Below are positions 10,669 through 22,754 of a stretch of 64,000 nucleotides of DNA, one piece after another. The stretch lies in contig JAPQWV010000018.1 in NCBI GenBank assembly GCA_027422505.1, positions 14,464,001 through 14,528,000 of the forward strand, in the 5' to 3' direction. The first letter of the stretch is position 1; each line of letters opens with the position of its first letter. The position numbers and the translations under genes were made by a program. Below the pieces are notes generated by a model that saw only the letters and a list, made by a program, of their open reading frames with translations, was not told the DNA's origin and did no database searches. This DNA is from Craterostigma plantagineum. Lineage: Eukaryota > Streptophyta > Magnoliopsida > Lamiales > Linderniaceae.

Positions 10669-10876
10669 CTTGATGAGTTGCTCCACAATGTGCATGCATT
10701 TGCTTGATAATTATCAGATTCTTGCAGCAAAAATCTTTCAGAAGAGCCTATTTGATCATCCATAAACAGTTTAAGTCCCATTCGATCGTTATTACCACTC
10801 CCTATCGTGGAAGGATCATCTTCGCCCGACCCATCTGAATTACCTTAGATTATCAGACCCAAAAAGAACTAGAAAT

Positions 10877-10879
<3 letters not shown>

Positions 10880-10918
<39 letters not shown>
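10880..10918. repeat. (TA)n microsatellite
   Basis: An uninterrupted TA/AT run of about 19 dinucleotides lies in intron 3 of the KANADI-type gene. Confidence 0.95.
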
Positions 10919-10919
<1 letters not shown>

Positions 10920-11688
10920 ATGACGAAATGATAGAATTTTTTTTTTTAAAAAAAGAAGGTTATATGTATACCTGAGGAAGCCGCAGGCTTGTCCGTGGTT
11001 TTAACAGTTCTATACATCTGCAAAGCAAGCAATGGGATGATTATTACAAGAAAATCTAATAATAATGATATGGTAATGATGACAAACTAGTTAAGCATTT
11101 GACTGGTCTATCTTTAACCTAGATACTTGTGTAGAAGTACGAACACATAAATACATACATTACATAAAGGTTTCTCTCTCTCATTACACACTCTGCTAGA
11201 GTCTGTGTACTTACTACTCCTAGCTAGCTACTGCAGGTAAATGTAAGAAGACTTTCTCAGATTGATCATTAATCACGAGGCTGATGTTTATTCATGATAA
11301 AGGTTGTAAATTGAAGTTGCATTATTGGGAAATGATGACTTTTCCTTTGTACTTTTTCATCTTCCTCATAATACTCTCTTTCTCTCTATGGTCTCAGTAG
11401 TAAGTACGTCAGCGCAAATCAAGAATTTTTACCATTCTCAATTTCATTCATTCATAGAAATTCCAGTCTCAGCATTTACACAAACAGTGAGATGAAGAAA
11501 AATCACTGACGACAGAGAACACATTTGAGCGTCAACTTTGTTTTTCTACTGTTGATTAACCGTGTAAAACTTTCTGGGTTTTTTTCTCTCGAACTAGTTT
11601 AACTAAAGAAAAGAACTCTCTATTTCTATACCTGTAAATGGCTTTTGACATGGGCAAGAGTGAGATCTTTGACATCCATGAGCTCAAG

Positions 11689-12616
11689 CAGGGCCGTAGC
11701 TTCCATAAGGCCAGTGAGGCGGTCGCCTCGGGCCCAGCTTTCGAAGGGGCCCAAAAAAATTTATCATACCTATATGTATATTTATCGTCGCGGTTGGATA
11801 TATCTCGTCCATAACTTTTGAAATTAGGTGTCGTGAGGTAGATGGCGACTAATTAGGGCATTTCTGGTATTCTAATTTATGGTTCTTGGACTTTTCAAAT
11901 GTTTGGCCCAGTTTTTTACAAGCCTTTGGTAGTTAGAATATAAAAAATAACATATATTGTCCAAATACATTAAACAATGTAAATGAAGTTTAAAAAAAGG
12001 GGAACAGCTTGAAAGTTTATTTATCTCGTTAAATACTTTATTATTAGTCTAGATATTATGATAGTCTTATAGTTCTATTATTTAAATGTTTAACTTTATT
12101 GAATTACGCGTTTGAACATGCTTATTGATGTTTGACTTGTATTATTTTCCATTTTTTCTTAATGACTTTTTTAATACTAGTAATAATTTTCAAAATATTT
12201 GTAATATATGTAATATAATAGAAACTTTTGAAATATATGTAATAATATAATTGAAAATTTTGTAGTATACATATGTGAATTGTGATATAAACTTATTATC
12301 TTTACAAATATAATCTAGTATAGTTGCAAAGAAACTGATATATTTTACATTTTTTTAAGAAACGTGCGTATCGTCCGCGACTGCGTCTCGACAATGCAAC
12401 GTATCTGTATCGCTCGCTTCTGCATCGACGTCCGCATCCGCGACGGCGAAATGCCTATAAACACCTAGATGGTTTTTAATTTACGGTTTAAATAACTTAC
12501 ATTTACGGTTAAATTTATGTTAGACTACGCATGTTATTTAAAAAATTACATAAAAAAATTTAGGGCTCGAATTTCGAGGATCGCCTCAGGTCCCGACTTC
12601 GTGAGCTACGGGCCTG
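11689..12616. mobile_element. Non-autonomous hAT element inside KAN1 exon 2
   Basis: The element begins CAGGGCCGTAGCT and its right end, reverse complemented, begins CAGGCCCGTAGCT, a 12-of-13 terminal inverted repeat of the hAT type. The 8-bp target duplication AGCTCAAG flanks it exactly (11681-11688 and 12617-12624), the length usual for hAT. The 928-bp interior has no transposase frame and is AT-rich except for GC-rich ends containing GAGGCGGTCGCCTCGGG. Removing the element and one target copy restores a continuous 77-nt exon, so the insertion is directly demonstrable. Confidence 0.93.
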
Positions 12617-13627
12617 AGCTCAAGTACAGACTTTGGAGTAGCCCCTGCAAAAAAAAAATGTATAATGTTCGAAGACTCAGTCAAAACCTAGTACACAGAT
12701 CAGTAATCAAATAAGACAACCTTAAACTATGAAAACATGAGTAAGTAATAAAGAAACATAGTTTTTACTTTCATGACCACCGAGTAGTTCAACTGCATGA
12801 ACAAATCTAGCATGGAGTGTGCTTGTCCATCTCATCCTTGGAGCCCTCATACTTCGCTTCGCTGGAATCTTGGACAAGAATCTTGATCTCATAAATCCAT
12901 GGTGATGATTCGAGGTAGAACCCTCATGATGATGAGGAAGATAAGTTTGCCCTAAACCGTACTGATAATGGTGGCGGTGATAATTACCGATTTGCCCCTG
13001 ATTATGCTGAATCTGATACGCACGGCCGCCGTCATACCTCCCCATATTTCCATTACCGACTAAAGGAGCTTCGTTATGCCCAAGATTCAACGACGGCATG
13101 TGATGGTCCAAATTAACGAAGGAAGAAGATGAAGATTGGTTATGATAGAGCCTCATCTTTGGATCTCTTACATTATGGTCCACGTTGTTAGGCAAGAAAG
13201 GGAATGGACGGTTGGGATACACTGGGATGCCCTTGATGGGCCTCGAACCGTCCGATGAAACGCCCAAGAAAGTGTCTCCAAAAGTACTGTGAAGAAGATG
13301 ATGACGATGATGATAGGGGTTTTGCGGCGGCGGTTTTTCTTGGTTAAGTCTTTCGAAGCTTCTATAGCTGCTGCCTTTGCTTAGCTGAATTTCTGCAACT
13401 AATTCTTCTCCACGGCTAAGCGAAGGGTGAGCTAAAGAGAGCTCTGTTAAGCAACTGCTAGAGATTCCACCATGCTTGTCATTTTCTGAGGAAAGATCGA
13501 ACCCCAAAACGCTGACGTTTCGATTGTTTGATGATGAGGAGGATGAGGTTGTGCTGTTATTATTACAGTTGGGTGGGCTTATGTGGAGAGAAAGATCAGG
13601 GACTTGTTGTTTTGCAGAAGGTTCCAT

Positions 13628-14040
13628 TTTACCTTCTTCAGACAACAGATTTCTTCCAAAATTTAAGGAAGTTATATACATATATATGGTCTTTTGTCAG
13701 ATTCCTGTGAGGAGAAAGAAGCTATGTGTTAGCTAAAGAAAAAAGGGTTAGTTTATAGAACTGAAGCTAAGAGAGAACGAAGCCATTTTTAGAGTAGATG
13801 GTGGGGAGAGAAGATAGTGGGACAATTTGAGGGAGAAAGATGGGTGTTCGATGTTGAAATTTTTTGATGGAAATTAATGAAAAGGTGATTTGAGGAATTA
13901 TGAAAAAAAAAAGGTCTGTGAGGGGTGAGGTGGGGTTTGATTTTGTGTCTGGTGTAATTCTTTTCCTTGGGAGTATATCTTGGAAAATGACACTAGAATG
14001 AGGGCCTCATACTCTTTCGTCAAACACAAACAAAAGAAAT
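13628..14040 (-). promoter_or_regulatory. Likely 5' UTR and proximal promoter of the KANADI-type gene
   Basis: This lies directly upstream of the chosen start. I see no unambiguous TATA box; a TATATATGTATATAAC-like stretch (minus strand) at about 13673-13688 is close to the start codon and could lie within the UTR. The assignment rests on position only. Confidence 0.3.
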
Positions 14041-15049
14041 TAAATAAATTAAAAATTTAAAGTTTTCTTATGTAAATTGTTATTAAACTAATTACCCCTA
14101 CTCCAATTATCTACACTATTACTATTAGAACACCCTATGTGTGTGCAAAAATATAGAATTAATTATTAGCGGATGATTTTAATATATTTTATACTAAACT
14201 TGAATGAGGTGGTTTTTATGAGTTTTAAAGCTACGTGGTTTAATAGTTTTTTAATAATTGATATACTAAAAATAGAATGAGGTGGTTATTATGATTTAAT
14301 ATGTTCTTTATTTTAACAGTAATTAAAGTAGAAAAAAAATTATTGGTCAATTTTGACAGACCAATTTACAGTTTTTATCCTGACTATTTATATAAGCGTA
14401 TAGATTTGGAACAACGAAAAATGATAGATTGTGGTCGCATTTCTTTATTATTATTATCATTATTATCTTTTATTATTATTATTACATTACTTTTATTTGA
14501 TTTTTCGTTTGACGAATTCACTTTCTCCCCGGGGACGACGGGTTGAAATTCTTGAAAATGAAAGTAACTTACTCGTAGATTCTATGTTTTTATTCCATCT
14601 TTTTCGTTGATGACTTTTCTCTATGTTAAAAAAGTTGAATTATTTTCTTTTGTTGCTGGGGTTTTCCTTTTTCTTTTTAGATAATTTTTGTTTTATATCT
14701 TTCCTCACCAATTATAAAAGGTATCTCAAGTTGTATACTCGACTTACAAATCATCTATTTTATTTGTAAGGGTGAGAAGTGGTATAAATTAACAACTTGC
14801 TCTTCAAATAATTTATAATTTAATCAGTTTATTGATAATTTGACGAATTCAATAATTATCATATCCTCCTAAATTTTTTTATAATTGCACTTATGCCCGT
14901 TACACATTTCCTTTTATATATTAAAAACTTCATATTAAACATTAATTAATTAAGAATAACATTAAATATAATTATATTTCGAGCACTTTGAAAAAAAAAA
15001 ACTTGTGTATATTGAAATCGACAAGATAGAAGAGAGTGCAATACTAACA
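14041..15049. other. AT-rich intergenic, no gene seen
   Basis: A GAATGAGGTGGTT(T/A)TTATGA word occurs at about 14201 and again at about 14275, a small local duplication. There is no recognisable coding content. Confidence 0.5.
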
Positions 15050-15071
15050 GAGAGCACAAGACATAAGATCC

Positions 15072-15155
<84 letters not shown>

Positions 15156-15196
15156 CAAGACATAAGATCCACTTGAGAGAGAGAGAGAGAGAGAGA
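15048..15196. repeat. (GA)n microsatellite with duplicated flank
   Basis: A 30-bp leader (AGAGCACAAGACATAAGATC then CACTTGAGAG) occurs at about 15050 and again at about 15150, each time followed by a (GA)n run. The first run is about 36 repeats and the second about 10. The array therefore grew by duplication of leader plus microsatellite. Several long but meaningless frames arise here. Confidence 0.92.
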
Positions 15197-18100
15197 TGAA
15201 AGTTTTATCTCGATTAAGGGTTGTTTTATTATGGTAGCGTAACTGGTGGATCATGTGCACAAACCAAGAAAACAAAATAAAGCCCACGTAAACAATACTT
15301 TCTTTCCCTTCCAATAATCTTTTCATGACATACTTTGGTTTTACTACTATTACATCTTTGAAAAACAACCGACCACTTGAATGTCTAATATAGTTAGGGT
15401 TCTAAAGTTCGAAACCCTAGGCTAGATCAAAGGGAAAGGATTCATTAATAATACATATATACATATACTTATACACTTTTTGTTATCGGGAAGTAACTTC
15501 TCCAGCACTTTTATGCCATTGTGTAAAATGATACCTTTTACGATGTTAATGCATTAAATGACACAAGTCCATTTAATGATGTATTCATTATTTGAATGAG
15601 AAGTTTTATTTAAAGCATTCTTCCATTTCTCTCTCTGTCAAATTTAATTCCGATTTCAACGATGGCTTCACCCATATCAACGGTGAGTAAAAGGTCAAAG
15701 AAGTATTATTACTTTATTATTCTTCAGACAGCTATATGTCGAAATAACTGCGAAATAGAGCCTTATCTGATTCGTAAGCAATGATGTTGATGTTAAAGTA
15801 CTATAAATGTGTTGCCCTTACTGTGATCTCCATAAGAAAACTTACATTAAACCTTAAATTTAGTAACATGAAAAGTTAATTTGTCAAAGAACTACTATTT
15901 ATAGGAGTTGTATCTGGTCAGATTTGGATTGCCTTTGGATTATGTACGAAATTACGAATATGTGAAGGAGAAAAGCATCTAAACTCTAAAGAAAGTAATT
16001 TCATAAGAGAGGGAATATAACATTTATTTTTTAATAATTATGTAGCCAAATATTGAGCTTTTTTATTCCTATTTCCAAAAGCAACTAACTTCACAAATTC
16101 AGAAAATCTAAAATAGATTACATCAAACACGACAATGACCTAGCTTTTTGTATAAATATATGGATGGAAACAAAATCTGTAAATTAAAATATAATATGTT
16201 ATGGTCGTTATCCATATGTTAAGTGGTCATTTAGCATTGTATCATAGACCAAGCCAAGTGTTAATCTAATGATACGTAAGAAAATAACCGAAATAAGCCA
16301 AAATAGATCGTACATGTTTGAAATTAAATTTATAATTAAAATATGAATATGCGACTTTCAAGTTAAGCATTTTAGGAGTATAATATAAATATTAAATTTT
16401 GAGATGTTTGAGGTTTTTCTTCTCGTTATAGTAAATTCAAAGATAGAAAAAATAGAGAAGGAGCCTTTTAATACACGGCCTTCAAGAAACCAAAGAATTG
16501 AAGAACAGGAGATACCTATAAGAATTTCTAACTCCCCTTTTCATGAAAACTAAAGAAACGTCTTCTTCGAGTATTCCCTAGCAATTAATTAACCATTCAT
16601 TCGATAAAAACATTTCATTTCGTTTCAACTTTCAATATGGAAAAAGGCATTGCTCCTAGTGAAAGGAATATAAGACATCGTGCTTGTAATAATAACCATA
16701 TAATATATGATAAATATACAATTCCCGTTCAAGTAAATTGCAACACATCTATAATTCACGAAGTACCTTAATTCGGACATATTCCGGAAATCAAGTAAAA
16801 CCCTATTATATTGTAATGAGATGGGTTGTCTTAATCCATACAGTTAAGCTCTATTATATATCAGTTTATTGGTAACATTTGTATTCTTGGTAACATCTGT
16901 ATATGAAATAAGTATATATATGGATATTATATACTTATCTATATACATGGAACCCATTTTTAGTGTAAAACTTTCTGCAAGATCAAGAATTAAATGCCAC
17001 AAGAACTGTTTAGTGATGATACGTCTTCATCGATCTGGCATGGGCGATGGCTTTAGTGGTAAGGATTTAAACTTATGCATGTTAGAAGATAATGATATGC
17101 CATAAATTTAGGTATATATTAATTGATATTTGGCAAAAGAATTCCGTGGGAATAGCAATGTGTCTAATATTACTTTCCAATCTATTAATTAGCAACTTGA
17201 AATTATTTTCTAAATCATCATTCATATGGTCGAAAGAGAAACGTAATTGTATAGATGTGAATATAATAACTATGCTCGTTCAAATACTACAATAGTCAAA
17301 GGAGTTTAAATTGATTCAAATTTCATGACCTCGTTCGGAAACTGTCAATCACTGGACCTATGTCATGGGATTTGAATACTTATTTCTATGAAGCCAATTT
17401 TTCTTATACAAGACATAGATGCCTAACTAAAAAAATACTCTTCTTTTAAATTGTGTAGAAAAAGGGCAAAGCTGACAACAGAGACTTCAAGTATGGTATC
17501 TGTGATTGGCCATTTCCACGTGCACCTAATTCTTTATTCCTTTCCGACTTTTTGATGCAATTATTGAAGTGATGATTATTACCATAGTCAATAAAGTTAG
17601 CTGATATGTTTTGAATGGAATTTATCTAATTTAAGTGAAATTCCTTATGGATTTACATTCATTGCCAGTGTCAAAATACTATTATTCATGAATCATGACT
17701 GAGCAAGTATTTCCAAAGGAGCAACTATTTCTGTTTGTTTGATATACAATTAAAATATGAACTGTTTATGTTTTAAAAGAGTTCTATTACCACTGTAGTG
17801 TGCTCTTTCCATACATGATACATTATTATAGCTCCAAAGTACGTTCCAATAGTCTTTTCTCTACATAGGCTTTACTGATGATCTATATATTAGTGTGTAG
17901 TCTCTTATGCAACACTATTAACTGTCTTGTTATGAATTTTATTATTATTCTTTTTTTTTTCTTGCGGTTCTCTGGCTATTGGGAAAAATAAGTATATAAG
18001 CAAAACGACAACTAAATTATAATGTCTAGTTCTCATAGTAGGTTTCCATGTGGTTTTCATTTTGTCTTTGTAGTTTGTATATAATATAAAGATAAACGCA

Positions 18101-18779
18101 TATTTTTCTTTATTTTATCCTATATTGTTGCTGTTGTAGTTATTATTATTATTATGATATTCATAATATCAAATAATAAAAACTTATGATATTTCTAAGC
18201 GCATAAATAAGTGTGACAGGAATTCTTCAATAACATATTGAGTGGTTTGCGCCTTATTCGCAAATTTTTTCTTTATTGTTTGCTTGCTTTCGTTTTACTT
18301 AAAGGTGACAGCAGTTTTCTTGCAAAAACAAGATTTAAAATCACTTTCTTTAAAGCCGAAATTTCTTTTCACATGGGTCTTCTGCTGAATTATAACTACA
18401 CACACATATAAATATCATTTATATATTGTATGTATATATTCGAAATAACTTAAATTTGAAACTGGATGACTCTTCCAAAATTTACATTCAAAAATTTATT
18501 AATCTCGAAATTCTTTTCCATTTTGACCCACATGAGTTTTCCGAAACCTATTTTTTTTCGAAATATGTTAATCCAACATAGTTTCTTTCGACATTCTATT
18601 TCGAAATTCCCCTAGATTTCAAAATTCTTTTTACAATTGCAAATAACATTTCCGAAGCCCTACTTAAAAGTACATTTCGAAATTCTTCCAGTTTAATTTT
18701 TCGATCGAGAAAATCTTATTCGCTAATGTTCGCTACAGAGTAAAAGACTTAGAAAAATTTTCTAAGTGTTGAAGTTGAA
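15197..18779. other. AT-rich intergenic, no gene seen
   Basis: I found no frame with a recognisable domain on either strand and no clear element ends. ORFs at 16869-17295 are AT-biased and look like chance. Confidence 0.5.
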
Positions 18780-18784
18780 ATTAT

Positions 18785-19085
18785 TTCGGTTTGGTTTCGG
18801 TTTTTACCGAATTTTTTTCGGTTCGGTTCGGTTAACCGACCGAAAAACCGAATTTTAATAAAAGATATAAAAAAATATATAAACATTATTTATATTATAA
18901 AAATATACTATCATATATAGAATTGTATAAAAATATTTAATTTACCTAATTTTTTAATATTTTATTTAATATGTTAATATGATTTAAATTATAAAAATTA
19001 TATTATCATATATATTTGTATATTTTTGATATAAGTAATATGTTTCATATTTTATAACATATGGTGGATATATTATTAATATAGA
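18785..19085. repeat. Possible MITE with TTCGGTT-type palindromic end
   Basis: The stretch 18785-18860 is a near-palindrome of TTCGGTTTGGTTTCGG, TTCGGTTCGGTTCGGTTAAC and CGACCGAAAAACCGAA, followed by very AT-rich sequence. Such ends are common in hAT-like MITEs, but a matching far end was not found. Confidence 0.35.
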
Positions 19086-19599
19086 ACATATAACAATATG
19101 GACACAGAAACCCAACGTATTTTAGTCAACAAGCTCAAGAAGATCTGGATCAACTATTTGAGTACATATACATCTCTCTTAACAGGGAAGAAGAGGTGTC
19201 ATGGTGTGAAGAGAAGATGAAGAAGCTGGTATTATTATCTTCTGGGAAGTTTCATAGAGATCCATCTCCATACTCTTTCCTTGTTAGTTCTTTCTGTATG
19301 TTCTTTTTTTCCTTTCAAGTAATACGCTCTTACCGAGGTTATATCTGTCCTTATTGCTGTTGCTTTGGGAAGTAAATGGGCCAAATCCCAGTTAAAGCGT
19401 AACTTGGGCTTTTTTAAGCCCATTTAACTTTTTCTTCCTACGTTATAACGTCAACCTTAAGCAAGTGCTTAGTAAGCTTACTTATTACAAACAACGATAA
19501 TAACTATAGCAGCACTAGCAAGGAAAAATGAAAAGACATGAATGAATGAATGAATGAATCTCATCGTTAATTAATTTACCTCTTCTTCTCTTGCAGATA

Positions 19600-19745
19600 A
19601 AACGTCTCCGAGCTTCTTCAAGTGCTCGGGTGGCGAAATTTCGTAGATTTTAGGAGAAATTGTTGCCCGAGTTATGCCAATCGGTCTAATTTCGGGGGCG
19701 AAATTCTTTTAAGGGGGAGAATATTTAAATTTCAAAGGGTAAAAT
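19600..19745 (+). mobile_element. Fragment resembling the 3' end of a Ty3 retrotransposon
   Basis: The stretch ends TCGGGGGCGAAATTCTTTTA then AGGGGGAGAAT, a purine tract of the kind that precedes the 3' LTR in Ty3 elements, with GGGCGAAATT-like sequence before it as at the end of a pol gene. No domain is left. Weak call. Confidence 0.3.
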
Positions 19746-20250
19746 TGTAACAGAAATTAACTAAACCTAATAAAATCTAAATTTATCTACCAAACACATC
19801 CGAAATTATTGTTTAAATCCATCAACCAAACACATCAAATAACTCATACCCTCCACTATATAGACCCAACTTAAACTAATACTGATGTAGAGAGACATGT
19901 CAGAGATAAAATGCGACTTTCAAATTACTGAGAAACTGCTAAAAATCTTGAATTAAAACTTACGCAGATAAAAGGAATGTGATTCAGCATCACACAGGCC
20001 TCGATATAGTATCAGCAACTGTGTAATAAAAGCTTCGGGCCGTAAGTTGTAAGAAACTGTTAATTTTCCTAGTCACCGCCCCCTAAAGGGCTAAAAAACG
20101 ACGTTTTCGCCCCTATGTTATTTAAATTAATTTAAAAAGGTAAAATATAATAAAAAGTAAGAATTCTTATTTACAATCCTTTACTACGCAATACTTTTCA
20201 AATCACACAACCAAATCAGACAAAAAAAACAGAGAATTTTGCAAATCGCG

Positions 20251-22754
20251 ATGGATCGACGACAAGGAAAGGGAAAGGGAAAGGGGGTGTTGTCACGATT
20301 GGTAAGAAAATTGTCGTAAAATTCATTCGTACGTAGAAAGATTGTCGAAAACGGGTCGAAATAGGCCGAAAAACGGTCGATCGGACGCGAAATCGGGCAA
20401 AAAACGGCCCGGCCGAAGCAAAATTTCGGCCTGCCTAGTCAGGACCGAAACAAGATTTCGGTCGGGACAAGGCCGACCGAGATCGGATTTCGGTCACGGC
20501 CTGGCCGACCGAAATCGATTTTCGGTCGGCCCTTGTCCGACCGAAATCATCGTTCGGTCGCCGTGGCTCCGACCGAAATCGTGTTTTGGTCGGAGTGGTC
20601 ACGACCGAAATCCGAGTTCGGTCGTGGCCTCGGCGACCGAGTATCGATTTCGGCCGGCCATTGCCCGACCGAAGTCGGATTTCGGTCTGGTCATGGTCCG
20701 GCCGAAATTCGGTTTCGGTCGGTTTTTTTTTAATAAATATCTAATTGCAGGCCAAGGGTGGGAAGTCCCTACTCGGAGGGAGCAGCAGATCCCCCCGTTG
20801 GAGGGATCTGGAGAGCGTCATACGCGGGCCCGCGGCGTTGATGCATCCGTTCGTAGGGAACGGGAGGCGGAGAGGCGGCAGCGAGCGGGTGATTCTCATT
20901 CCGTATATGCGGATTACGATCCGCATGCGGATGAGGAGGCTCATGCGGATGAGGATGTGCCCTACGATGCGGCATCGTTTGAGTCATCCGACGACGATGC
21001 TCTACCGATCTTCTCAGGTAAGGACCTTCTCCATTATAAACTGACTTGCGATGTCGTATCTTAATATACGTAAAAAAATAAATTTATGAGTGGTTATTCG
21101 TAAAAATTAAAATAGGGAGCAAGCGCTCCAGGGTCGTAGATGACGATTCCTGGAGAGTGCAGGGGCCACAGCCAGGTGGTCTACATGATGGCGAGGTGAT
21201 CCCTAGTTACTTGGGCACATCGCGCCCCGCATCTGGGCGGGTGAGGAGGAGAGGTCACTGCTGAAGTGCGAGCAGCGTACCTTGTACCTTCGGTCGCTTA
21301 AGACGTGGTACGGCCAATTCCGGCCGGAGACGCAGAGGGAGCTCGATGGCACGGCGCTTACGCACCTCACAGATGCCATGCTGGGTCACTTGGACCAGCC
21401 TCTTCTGAGCGCTTTTGTGGAGCGCTGGCACCCCGACACGAACACATTCCACATGCCGTGGGGGGAGTGACGATCATGCTCCACAACGTCGAGCAGATCC
21501 AGCGTATCCCGATCGACGGGACGATAGTTTCGGGCACCCCGGACGCCGGCGACTAGCAGATCGCCGCGAGGGAGATTATGGGCGTCTCCGCAGACGTGCT
21601 GAGGGGTTGTTGGAGAGGCGGTGCGGTAGCGTCGAAAGACGTGATGCAGAGGATGCGGGAAGGTCGGCCGGCGGGATTCCAGGCCATCGCTTGGCAGTGG
21701 ATTCTATTGGGGTCGACGCTGTTCGTCGACAAGAGCGGGAACCGGGTGAAGCCCGACATCATGCACGAGTTCTACCGCTCGCTTCCATCTGCCAGTCATT
21801 ACTCGTGGAGTTCGGCCGCTCTTGCTTACCTCTATCGCCAGCTTAGCCTCGCAAGCCGAGCGGATTCAAGGGGTTTAGCTGGGTGCCTGTCGTTACTACA
21901 GGCGTGGATATACGAGTACTTCCCATGCTTCCGCCCACACAGTCTACCCCATCATGTGGAGCCTGGCGAGCCACGATCACGCATGTGGTCCGTATCTCAG
22001 TACGAGCGGACGGACCACCGTTTGATTAAGATCCGCCGTCAGCTGGACATGATGACTGTGAGCTCGGTATGTTAACTAATTATATTCTATATTCACGACG
22101 ATTATATAAAATTTGCGAAATGTTATCAGGTTGCTTGGTTGTCGTACGGTCCTGATCCAGCGGCGCAGCAATGAGGACTCTTTTCATGGGCTAGGTTAGG
22201 TATTGCGACATCGTGGAGCCCTACGCACCCTCGAGGGTGTTGCGCCAGCTGGGATACGTGCAGGTCATACCGCCGCCGATGGTCTGCCACATAAGGCGGT
22301 CATGCCAGCAGACCCGTCTAGGTATAGGGTGCATTATTCTGCGGATGCGGCAGAGCATGCTTGGCGTCAGTTCCCGTACGCGTACATCCTCAACCTCCAG
22401 TACATCAGCCGGTCGACCGCAGAGTACCTTGGTGAGGCCGTTGCAGGGTACATGGACTGGTATGAGCGACATTCTCATCCTCGTCTGTTTTCGTCGGAGT
22501 CGGGATCCTCATCGGGCGGCATACCCCCGCGCAGCCACGCCGATTACGTACGTAATTTAATGGAATTTGGATTTTTTATACTTGTATGTTTAATCACTTT
22601 TTATAAGTATCAATTATGTGTACAGTGGTACGACTCGATGTATACCTTGACTACCGATGCGCTAGCGACGCTGCAGGTCCACGACGTCGAGCAGACGGAG
22701 AACTACAGAGACGGACTGGACGACCTGAACGACCGATGGCGCAATGCCCCTTGA
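20251..22754 (+). pseudogene. Plant mobile domain (PMD, MAIN-like) gene of MULE B
   Basis: PMD proteins (the family of MAIN and MAIL1) are found both as host genes and inside plant transposons. Five exons fit: 20251-20301 (MDRRQGKGKGKGVLSRL), 20751-21017, 21116-22066, 22130-22547 and 22626-22754 (WYDSMYTLTTDALATLQV to DRWRNAP). Exon 3 carries the PMD core: LSAFVERWHPDTNTFHMPWG, IMLH.VEQIQRIPIDG, then GFQAIAWQWILLGSTLFVD and GCLSLLQAWIYEYFPCFRP. Exon 4 has PYGPDPAA and RVLRQLGYVQVIPPP. Breaks relative to copies A and C: one base lost in the poly-C run near 20792, one base lost after MPWGE (premature TGA near 21468), and one base lost at GCAGCAATGAGG near 22171. It converges on the transposase gene across an AT-rich spacer. 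Confidence 0.82.
20405..20725. repeat. MULE B left subterminal palindrome array
   Basis: About ten near-palindromes of the form CCGACCGAAATC..ATTTCGGTCGG with spacers of about 10 bp give a period of about 33-36 bp. The array fills intron 1 of the PMD gene, between the donor at 20302 and the acceptor at 20750. Each unit could fold into a hairpin. Confidence 0.88.

Larger units (their letters stand above)
10669..13627 (-). pseudogene. KAN1: KANADI1-type GARP transcription factor gene, exons 1-4, interrupted by a hAT element
   Basis: KANADI proteins are nuclear GARP-family repressors that set abaxial identity in leaves and other organs. Exon 1 (12769-13627) starts MEPSAKQQVPDLSLHISPPN, with the conserved PDLSLHISPP motif, goes through Ser-, His- and Asn-rich sequence with IKGIPVYPNRPFPFLP, and ends in the first half of the GARP domain (KRSMRAPRMRWTSTLHARF..HAVELLGGHE). 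Exon 2 is split: 12617-12644 encodes [R]ATPKSVLEL and 11632-11688 encodes ELMDVKDLTLAHVKSHLQ; without the insert it is 77 nt. Exon 3 (10972-11017) gives MYRTVKTTDKPAASS. Exon 4 (10669-10834) gives GSGEDDPSTIGSGNND..LKLFMDDQ..LWSNSSR. Splice sites and phases join cleanly. A 928-bp hAT element breaks exon 2 in the DNA-binding domain, and the usual C-terminal exon (LEFTLGRPDW-like) is not visible. The start was chosen because MEP is next to PDLSLHISPP; an upstream in-frame ATG lies at 13681. This copy is probably non-functional unless the insert excises. Confidence 0.88.

Noticed and set aside
14946..15368. Serine-leucine-rich proteins predicted over the GA repeat
   Set aside because: They are pure translations of (GA)n or (CT)n with no domain.
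20061..20070. TAATTTT as target duplication of MULE B (matching 27047-27053)
   Set aside because: The left TIR is truncated and the T run belongs partly to the TIR, so the match can be chance.
20405..20725. Regularly spaced palindromic repeats looking like a CRISPR array
   Set aside because: The palindromes are the repeats, the spacers are only about 10 bp, the setting is a plant transposon, and no cas-like genes exist.
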